Positions 57,403-64,000 of a stretch of 64,000 nucleotides of DNA are shown piece by piece. The notes beneath the pieces are model-generated. The model saw nothing but the letters and a program-made list of their open reading frames with translations. It searched no databases and was not told where the DNA came from. Source of the stretch: Planctomycetota bacterium (GTDB taxonomy: Bacteria > Planctomycetota > UBA1135); assembly GCA_018671175.1 (NCBI GenBank), contig JABHIE010000015.1:1-64000 (forward strand), given 5' to 3'. Position numbers and translations under genes: made by a program. The first letter of the stretch is position 1. Each line of letters opens with the position of its first letter.

Positions 57403-59988
57403 ATGCGTCGCATTCTGACCTCCCTACTCTTCGCGCTTTCGTTTTCGTCACTTCTTCCTGCAGCCCAGGAAGAAGTCAACTTTGACCAAGCGCGGCAATT
57501 TCTTCAAGCAGGCGAATTAGACAAAGCCTGGGATTCAGCATCCCGCACTCTTGCGGTTGTGCCCTATAGCCGCGAAGGCTATGGCGTCATGCGAGAAATC
57601 GCCAAAGCTGACGGCGATTTTGAGGCTGAGTTGCGCTGGGCGAAGTGGCAGTATTGGTCTCTTTATTACGATGGGCCGACCAAAGAAGCCGCGGCTTTAG
57701 CTGCTGAACTCGATGAGTTTTACCCCGACTGGAACGCTGAGGCCAAAACCTTACAAGACTGGGAAAGCACCGTTTACAAGGCAGCCAATTCAGCAAAATC
57801 GAGTAAGCAATACCGCCTAGCGGGGCATTTCTTAGACAAGTTGATTGGCTTGCACCCTTCCGACAGCAAGCTCAACAAAGAATATGGCAAGCTCATCAAA
57901 AAGGCGGGTAACGAGGTGAGCGGTGGCGCGTTTGCAGCGGCCGCTATTCGCCGTAAATCAAAGCGCTGGCTCGACAAACAAAACGCAAAGCACTCGGCCT
58001 GGGACAACGGCTTTGAGCGCAAGACAAAACACTATAAAATATTCACAAACATCTCTTGGCAATTTGCAGAAACAGCCGCTGCCGCAATGGATGAGATTAA
58101 TGAATTTTATCGCTGGGTTTACGATTATAAAAAGAGTGCAAAGGCAACCGTGTATTGCATGAAAAACCGTGGCGATTTCGACAAGGCCTCTGCCAAGTGG
58201 CACGGCAAAACGGTTGATGCGAGGGGCTACTGGACAGCTGGCCAACGATCCGTTTTCACTTATGACTACGGTGGCAACCAAATCGACATTTGGCGCACTT
58301 TATTCCATGAAGCAAGTCACCAATTTATGACTTTGCTTACGAACGACAACCACATCACCCCCACTTGGTTAAACGAAGGCACATCATCTTATTTCGAAGG
58401 TTGCGTCATTAAAGCTGACGGCACGATTCTTAAAAATGCTCCTGCGGAACATCGCCTCAGAGAATGGTGGTCGATTGAGCACTCACCAACCAAGCACAGT
58501 CTCTATGACATGATTTCGCATATCCGCAATGTTGGCGCGGACGAGACAGGCATGCTCAGTTTTGAGGGTCACTACTATTCTTATGCGTGGTCACTTGTTT
58601 ACTTTTTGCTCAACTACGAAGAGCACGACCGCCGAGTCGGCGTTGCGCTGACTGGCCTTGATGACTTAACTGACGACTTCAAAGAAACCTGGAAGCCCGG
58701 TCGTTTGGTTTACCGTGAGGCTTATCTGAAATACCTTCGTCATTTCAGCAAGCGCGGGTGCAAAGGCGATAAAGAGTATGCCTTTGAAATCGCGAAAAAA
58801 TACTTCGTCGATGAGATTGAAGACCCTGACATCAAAAACTGGGAGGCCTTCGAAAGGCGCTGGAGACTCTACACAACGGCACTTTACAACGAAATGGAAG
58901 CTGGGCCTGCCTTTGCTTATTTCCTGCAAGCACGAGCGCGTGGCTATCTTGCCGTCGGTGATTTTGAGCGCGCGCGAGTTGTTGCCGAACAAGCTGACGC
59001 CAAGCGGATCAACAATGCCACAACTTATGGTTTACTCGCTGATGCTTATCTTGGCGAGAAGCAAGAAGGCGAAGCGGTCTACTGGATGACAAGGCGCTGG
59101 GAATTGCTCTGGGAAGCAAATCAGCTCGAAGAGCTTGCAGAAGCCGAAACCTGGCTCAAAGAAAATGGTGGCGGGAAAATCCTTAAGGAATACTGCGGCC
59201 CGACAAAAGACGCTGCCGCAAATATCGAAACTCTCATGGATACCGCTGTCGACGCCCACCACCCAATCTTGGCTTCCTTGTTTGCATCGCACGCTTTGAG
59301 AGCCTTTGATTCAGAGCAAATCACACTCTTAGAGGCAAGCCAGACTTACGCTGAGGCGGCAGATCAAGACTTGCGCATGTGGCGCCGAGTGTTCCAAGGT
59401 TCCGCTCAAGACAATGTCGTCAGCCGTGATGGCACAGAAGAGCTTATTGGCTATCAAGCCAACGGTGTGCTCTTAAATAATCCTCCCGGCGGCGCATCCG
59501 CCGAATTGATTTGCCGCGATCACGGTGTCGCCAATTTGATTCTGCCTTACAGCATTCGTGGCACCGCCGAATGGGAAGGCGAATACGGTGCGGGCATGCA
59601 ATTCGGCTTTGGTTTACGCGGCAACCCGCAAGTCGGTTTCAACTTGCTAGGCCGCAAACAAAATGAGGATAAAATTGTTGAATTCTACACAGTTACTCTT
59701 GTGTCTGATTTCAACTCCGGCAGCACTATTTATAAGCCAAGTTTCCATGGCGGCATGGCATTCGAAGGCGGTGATAATGGGCTTTACAAAATGGACTTCT
59801 CGCTTCAGGTCGACAAAAATGGGCTTGGCTTTATCACTATTGATGAAAATGACCCCGTTGCCTTCCCTGAGCAATTCAAACCGGAAAAATTAACGGGTAG
59901 CTTTGCCATCCGTGCGAGTGATGAATCAGTTGCACTGTTTTCGAATATCGAAGTTTTGCCCAACACTCCATTCTGGCCTGTTGAATAA
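57403..59988 (+). CDS. Exported TPR-like/DUF1570-type putative metallopeptidase
   Basis: Signal peptide RRILTSLLFALSFSSLLPAAQ; TLFHEASHQFMTLLTNDNHITPTWLNEGTSSYFEG (HEASH plus downstream E). Confidence 0.75.
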   Translation: MRRILTSLLFALSFSSLLPAAQEEVNFDQARQFLQAGELDKAWDSASRTLAVVPYSREGYGVMREIAKADGDFEAELRWAKWQYWSLYYDGPTKEAAALAAELDEFYPDWNAEAKTLQDWESTVYKAANSAKSSKQYRLAGHFLDKLIGLHPSDSKLNKEYGKLIKKAGNEVSGGAFAAAAIRRKSKRWLDKQNAKHSAWDNGFERKTKHYKIFTNISWQFAETAAAAMDEINEFYRWVYDYKKSAKATVYCMKNRGDFDKASAKWHGKTVDARGYWTAGQRSVFTYDYGGNQIDIWRTLFHEASHQFMTLLTNDNHITPTWLNEGTSSYFEGCVIKADGTILKNAPAEHRLREWWSIEHSPTKHSLYDMISHIRNVGADETGMLSFEGHYYSYAWSLVYFLLNYEEHDRRVGVALTGLDDLTDDFKETWKPGRLVYREAYLKYLRHFSKRGCKGDKEYAFEIAKKYFVDEIEDPDIKNWEAFERRWRLYTTALYNEMEAGPAFAYFLQARARGYLAVGDFERARVVAEQADAKRINNATTYGLLADAYLGEKQEGEAVYWMTRRWELLWEANQLEELAEAETWLKENGGGKILKEYCGPTKDAAANIETLMDTAVDAHHPILASLFASHALRAFDSEQITLLEASQTYAEAADQDLRMWRRVFQGSAQDNVVSRDGTEELIGYQANGVLLNNPPGGASAELICRDHGVANLILPYSIRGTAEWEGEYGAGMQFGFGLRGNPQVGFNLLGRKQNEDKIVEFYTVTLVSDFNSGSTIYKPSFHGGMAFEGGDNGLYKMDFSLQVDKNGLGFITIDENDPVAFPEQFKPEKLTGSFAIRASDESVALFSNIEVLPNTPFWPVE

Positions 59989-60012
59989 TTTAGGCTCTTG
60001 CGAGGGCAATAC

Positions 60013-60975
60013 TCACCGCGCTCGCAACGATAACCCACCGCCTGAAATGCTTAGGCGGTGGGTTTCGTTTATGGCGGCTGAACCGTTACGGGCGAGCGCA
60101 CCTTCAAGATTGAGCAGGCGTGTGGGCGACACCGTTTCGCCCAGGTCTCTTAAGTGCTTAGCGACAGCCTGCCGCCGCAAGTAACTCGGGAGCCCCCTCC
60201 AGTCGGTCTCGGCTTGGAGCAGCAAATCGCCCAAACTCTCTTGCCAGTCTTCGACTTCGGCGGCAAGGCGATTCAAGGCCAAAATGGGGTCGCCCGTGGC
60301 CAGATGCTCCAACCCTGGCATGACTTCGTGCCGCAGGAAATTTCGAGCGGCAACGGTCGAGTCTGCATTGCTGAGGTCTTCGACCCACTCTTGCCCAGCA
60401 TCAACGAGGGCTTCTCGAACATCATCCGCTCGCAAATGAAGCATCGGGCGGTAAAGATCAATGCCCTGGGCCAAACTGCGTCGAGCTGGAATCCCGGCTA
60501 AACCTCGAATGCCCGTGCCACGCATCAGGCGCATCAGAATCGTCTCGGCAGAATCATCTGCAGTGTGAGCTGTTAACACAAGGCTTGCGCCTAGTATCAG
60601 GGCCTCGTCTGCTAAGAGCTGGTAGCGAAACCGTCGCCAATCCGCCTCATTCTTGCCGGCCGGATGCGCCAATCGCAACACTTTTGCGTCGTAGCCCATA
60701 TCGGTTAGCAACTCCACGGCGCGCTCAGCGTCTGCCGACGACTCAGGCCTGAGGCCATGATCCACCACGCGCGCAAAGATCGATGGATGATTTTGACCAT
60801 CCGGATCACTGCTTTCTGCCCCCCCGCGAGTCGCCAGACTTTGGCAAGCATGCGCTAAAAACATGGAATCCGCACCGCCTGAGCAAGCGAGTAAAGCCCC
60901 ACTGCCACCTGCCCCGTCAAGAGCAGATTTAACTTCTTTGCAAACAGTCGTGAAAAGGGGTGACGAAGATGTCAT
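60013..60975 (-). CDS. tilS: tRNA(Ile)-lysidine synthase
   Basis: LLACSGGADSMFLAHA PP-loop; VLTAHTADDSAETILMRLMRGTGIRGLAGIP; start set at MTSSSPLF (60975). Confidence 0.92.
   Translation of the reverse strand: MTSSSPLFTTVCKEVKSALDGAGGSGALLACSGGADSMFLAHACQSLATRGGAESSDPDGQNHPSIFARVVDHGLRPESSADAERAVELLTDMGYDAKVLRLAHPAGKNEADWRRFRYQLLADEALILGASLVLTAHTADDSAETILMRLMRGTGIRGLAGIPARRSLAQGIDLYRPMLHLRADDVREALVDAGQEWVEDLSNADSTVAARNFLRHEVMPGLEHLATGDPILALNRLAAEVEDWQESLGDLLLQAETDWRGLPSYLRRQAVAKHLRDLGETVSPTRLLNLEGALARNGSAAINETHRLSISGGGLSLRAR
60033..60063 (+). terminator. Intrinsic terminator for the 57403..59988 gene, lying inside the 3' end of convergent tilS
   Basis: ACCCACCGCCT-GAAATGCTT-AGGCGGTGGGT (11-bp perfect stem) followed by TTCGTTT. 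Confidence 0.75.
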
Positions 60976-61036
60976 TTCTGACCTAAAATTGCCTGCTTCC
61001 CCCCTCAGCTTCAACCGGAAAATCACAATTCCAAAA

Positions 61037-62050
61037 ATGTCTACCCCCAGAGTTGCCATCAACGGCTACGGCCGCATCGGTCGCCTAGCCCTCCGTCAAA
61101 TGCTTGCTAGCGATGATTTTGAAGTCGTCGCCGTGAATTCCAGCGCTGATCCTGCAACGCGCGCCCATCTTTTGGGTTACGACACCATGCATGGCCGCTT
61201 CGGAAACGAGATTACGGCCGACGAAAGCAGCATGACCGTCGATGGCCATAAATTCCATGTCGTCAAAGAGCGCAACCCAGCTGACTTGCCCTGGGGCGAG
61301 CTTGAAGTTGACATCGTGCTTGAATGCACCGGCGCTTTTCGTTCCCGCTCGCTTCTTGAAAAGCATCTCGAAGCTGGTGCCAAAAAAGTCGTCTTGAGCG
61401 CGCCGGCAAAAGATGAAATTGACGCCACGGTTGTTTTGGGGGTCAATGACGACATCCTTGAGCCTGGGCATCGGATTGTTTCAAACGCATCCTGCACGAC
61501 TAATTGCCTCGCACCTGTCGCCAAAGCGATTCATGATGCTTTCGGGATTGATCATGGTTTGATTACCACGATTCACGCCTACACGGCATCGCAGAATGTT
61601 CTTGATGCACGCCATAAAGATTTGCGTCGTGCTCGTGCTTGCGCAATGAATATCATCCCGACAACAACGGGTGCTGCCCGCGCGGTTGGGCAAGTGCTGC
61701 CTGAGCTCGCCGGCAAACTTGATGGCATGGCTATGCGCGTGCCTGTCGCAAATGGATCATGCGTTGACCTCACTTGCGTGGTCGATCGCGAAGTGACTGC
61801 TGCTGAAGTCAACGCAGCCATCCGTGCGGCCGCCGAAGGCTCAATGAAGGGCTACCTCAAATACAGCGAGCTGCCACTTGTTTCGAGCGACATCGTTGGC
61901 GACCCGTCCTCTTCGATTTTTGACAGCCCGTTGACGACTACCATGGGTCGCACCGTAAAAATCATCACTTGGTATGACAACGAGTGGGGCTATTCCAGCC
62001 GCGTCGTTGATTTGATTGCTCGCCTTCACAAGCTCGGCTACCAAGCCTAG
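61037..62050 (+). CDS. gapA: Glyceraldehyde-3-phosphate dehydrogenase, type I
   Basis: RVAINGYGRIGRLALRQML; SNASCTTNCLAPVAKAI; TWYDNEWGYSSRVVDLI; start set at MSTPRVAI (61037). Confidence 0.97.
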   Translation: MSTPRVAINGYGRIGRLALRQMLASDDFEVVAVNSSADPATRAHLLGYDTMHGRFGNEITADESSMTVDGHKFHVVKERNPADLPWGELEVDIVLECTGAFRSRSLLEKHLEAGAKKVVLSAPAKDEIDATVVLGVNDDILEPGHRIVSNASCTTNCLAPVAKAIHDAFGIDHGLITTIHAYTASQNVLDARHKDLRRARACAMNIIPTTTGAARAVGQVLPELAGKLDGMAMRVPVANGSCVDLTCVVDREVTAAEVNAAIRAAAEGSMKGYLKYSELPLVSSDIVGDPSSSIFDSPLTTTMGRTVKIITWYDNEWGYSSRVVDLIARLHKLGYQA

Positions 62051-62070
62051 TTGCTCTTCAAGAGACCGCC

Positions 62071-63279
62071 ATGAGCCTCAACAAAAAAACACTGCAGAGC
62101 ATCGAACCTGCAGGCAAACGAGTATTTGTGCGTGTTGATTTCAATGTGCCGCTCACTGACCTCAGCCCTGATGGCCAACGCGCTGTATCCGATGACACAC
62201 GCATCCAGGCTGCCCTGCCCACTTTGCGATTCCTGCTCGAAGCGGGTGCTGCCGTCATCGTGGCCTCTCATCTCGGTCGGCCCAAAGGCGAAGTGAAAGA
62301 AGAGTTACGGATGTCCCCCGTCGCGGCTCATTTGGCCACTTTACTTAATGGGTTTGTCGTCCACGCGGCAGACGACACGATTGGCCCTGATGCTCAAGCA
62401 AAAGTTTCGGCCTTGAAACCAGGTGAGCTTTTGCTTCTTGAAAACCTTCGCTTTGATGCGGGTGAAAAAAGTGGCGATTCTGCTTTTTCAGCGGCGCTAG
62501 CGCAATACGCCGACATCTATGTCAATGATGCGTTTGGCACTTGTCATCGCGCACACGCATCAATGGCGGGCGTACCTGCGCTTGTCAAACCTGCCGTTGC
62601 GGGGTTGCTCCTTGAAAAAGAAATTCATGCTTTTGATGCCGTCCTTGGCAATGGCAAACGCCCCGTTGTCGCCATTATTGGTGGCGCGAAAGTGAGCGAT
62701 AAGATTGTCATCCTCGAGAATTTATTGCCCAAAGTTGATGCCGTTTTGATTGGCGGCGGCATGGCCTACACTTTTTTAGCGGCTCAAGGCATTGCCATTG
62801 GCGACTCGTTGCTTGAGCAAGAGCGCATCGAAACAGCCAAGGCTATCTTGGTGAAAGCAAACGAGCTGGGTGTCGACTTGCTCTTGCCAACAGACCATAT
62901 TGCGGCTGACCGTTTTGCCGCCGATGCTCAGACTCAGGTGGTTGAAGGGGGCATCCCTGACGGTTACATGGGGCTCGACATTGGTCCCGTGACTCAGGCT
63001 CAATTTGCGACTCGTGCTGCGGCGGCTGGCACCGTGGTCTGGAATGGCCCAATGGGTGTTTTTGAAATGCCCGCATTTGCCGGCGGCACATTAACCATTG
63101 CGCAAGCTCTTGCCGACTCAGATTGCACATCCGTGATTGGCGGCGGCGATTCGGTCGCTGCGATTAAACAAAACGGTCTAGCGGATCAAGTCACGCACAT
63201 CTCAACCGGTGGTGGCGCGTTCCTAGAAATGCTCGAAGGCAAAACGCTGCCCGGCTTTGCTGCGCTTGACGACAACTAA
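62071..63279 (+). CDS. pgk: Phosphoglycerate kinase
   Basis: [80 protein letters not shown]. Confidence 0.97.
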   Translation: MSLNKKTLQSIEPAGKRVFVRVDFNVPLTDLSPDGQRAVSDDTRIQAALPTLRFLLEAGAAVIVASHLGRPKGEVKEELRMSPVAAHLATLLNGFVVHAADDTIGPDAQAKVSALKPGELLLLENLRFDAGEKSGDSAFSAALAQYADIYVNDAFGTCHRAHASMAGVPALVKPAVAGLLLEKEIHAFDAVLGNGKRPVVAIIGGAKVSDKIVILENLLPKVDAVLIGGGMAYTFLAAQGIAIGDSLLEQERIETAKAILVKANELGVDLLLPTDHIAADRFAADAQTQVVEGGIPDGYMGLDIGPVTQAQFATRAAAAGTVVWNGPMGVFEMPAFAGGTLTIAQALADSDCTSVIGGGDSVAAIKQNGLADQVTHISTGGGAFLEMLEGKTLPGFAALDDN

Positions 63280-63300
63280 TCTGTTGCGCAATTTGAGAAA

Positions 63301-63618
63301 CTAGTCGGTTGCTTTATCAACCGCATCTTCGGCGGCCCGCTGAAATTGCTCTTCAACAAATTCGGCGCCATCTTCGATTTTTTCAGCAGCTTCGCTAGCA
63401 CCACGGCGGACGGCTTTTTCGGTCTTGGCCTCGTCGTAGAAAAAATATGAAGCCAAAATCAAAACGGCCAAGACAATCAAGCCGACGAGCAATGCCTTAA
63501 TTGCTTTTTTGAAAAGCCAAAGGAAAAGCACAGCAAGCGCAAGCATCGCTACCGCGCCCACGATGGGCTGCTCTTGGAAGAACACTTTAAATTCCTCTAA
63601 CCAGGTCGCTGGATTCAT
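63301..63618 (-). CDS. Hypothetical small membrane protein
   Basis: MNPATWLEEFKVFFQEQPIVGAVAMLALAVLFLWLFKKAIKALLVGLIVLAVLILASYFF; two hydrophobic segments; start adjusted from 63708, which would overlap rpe. Confidence 0.6.
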   Translation of the reverse strand: MNPATWLEEFKVFFQEQPIVGAVAMLALAVLFLWLFKKAIKALLVGLIVLAVLILASYFFYDEAKTEKAVRRGASEAAEKIEDGAEFVEEQFQRAAEDAVDKATD

Positions 63619-63656
63619 GCACACAGGATACCACCCACCCGCGCTAGAATCATGCC

Positions 63657-64000
63657 ATGAGCCACCCCATTCGCATTGCCCCCTCTCTCTTAGCTTGTGA
63701 TTTTGCACATTTAGCCGATGAGCTTCAGCGGGCGGAAAAGGCTGGTGCAGACTGGCACCATGTTGATGTCATGGACGGCAATTTTGTACCCAACTTGTCG
63801 ATTGGGCCACCTGTGGTTCAAGCCATCCGCGCCTCGGGGCAAATCCCGCTTGATGTGCACCTCATGATTACCGAGCCCAAAAAATGGGCCGACATTTACG
63901 CCAAGGCTGGTGCGGATGTCCTCACTTTTCATTATGAAGCCGCCAAAGATGACTTCCCTGCGACACTCGAAGCTTATCGAGCAACAGGTTGTGTCGTTGG
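63657..64000 (+). CDS. rpe: Ribulose-phosphate 3-epimerase, partial (right edge)
   Basis: Not in the + ORF track; open to window end: MSHPIRIAPSLLACDFAHLADELQRAEKAGADWHHVDVMDGNFVPNLSIGPPVVQAIRASGQIPLDVHLMITEPKKWADIYAKAGADVLTFH. Confidence 0.95.
   Translation, partial: MSHPIRIAPSLLACDFAHLADELQRAEKAGADWHHVDVMDGNFVPNLSIGPPVVQAIRASGQIPLDVHLMITEPKKWADIYAKAGADVLTFHYEAAKDDFPATLEAYRATGCVV

Noticed and set aside
60863-61036. 58-aa N-terminal extension of the gapA ORF
   Set aside because: Overlaps the divergent tilS start; the conserved GAPDH N-terminus RVAINGYGRIGR begins right after the 61037 ATG.
1-64000. CRISPR arrays, rRNA operons, IS elements, prophage or toxin-antitoxin modules
   Set aside because: No regularly spaced repeats, rRNA motifs, transposase/integrase domains or phage genes seen on either strand.

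Overview
The window is a gene-dense bacterial chromosomal segment dominated by housekeeping genes on both strands. It carries two tRNAs (Val-TAC, Asp-GTC) and several intrinsic terminators. I see no rRNA, CRISPR array, IS element or prophage. Recognisable loci are: a calcium/sodium antiporter (off the left edge, absent from the ORF track), aroB, carB, a short glycan block with murJ, gyrA, a DapF-like epimerase, thiI, mazG, queC, Mrp/ApbC, ggt, a sirtuin, an 11-gene nuoA-N operon lacking nuoEFG next to a 2-oxoacid:ferredoxin oxidoreductase (korAB), a sigma/anti-sigma/CpxP-like/GspL-like gene cluster, ribBA, tilS, gapA, pgk and rpe (off the right edge). The strongest unusual signal is at 16451..18391 (-). 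The ORF track splits one DsbD-like thiol:disulfide reductase into two ORFs at an in-frame TGA. That TGA sits exactly at the first cysteine position of the C-terminal thioredoxin-like motif (NFTGYT-[TGA]-VNC), and a bSECIS-like hairpin lies just downstream. This looks like an unannotated selenoprotein (UVNC redox motif). Secondary points of interest are the EFG-less complex I beside korAB, a squalene/phytoene-synthase-like protein with degraded catalytic motifs, a secreted Arg/Gln/Met-rich protein built on a 111-bp in-frame tandem duplication and ending in CPSCGK, a divergent DapF, and a terminator embedded in the 3' end of tilS. All calls are by eye from motifs and no database search was run.
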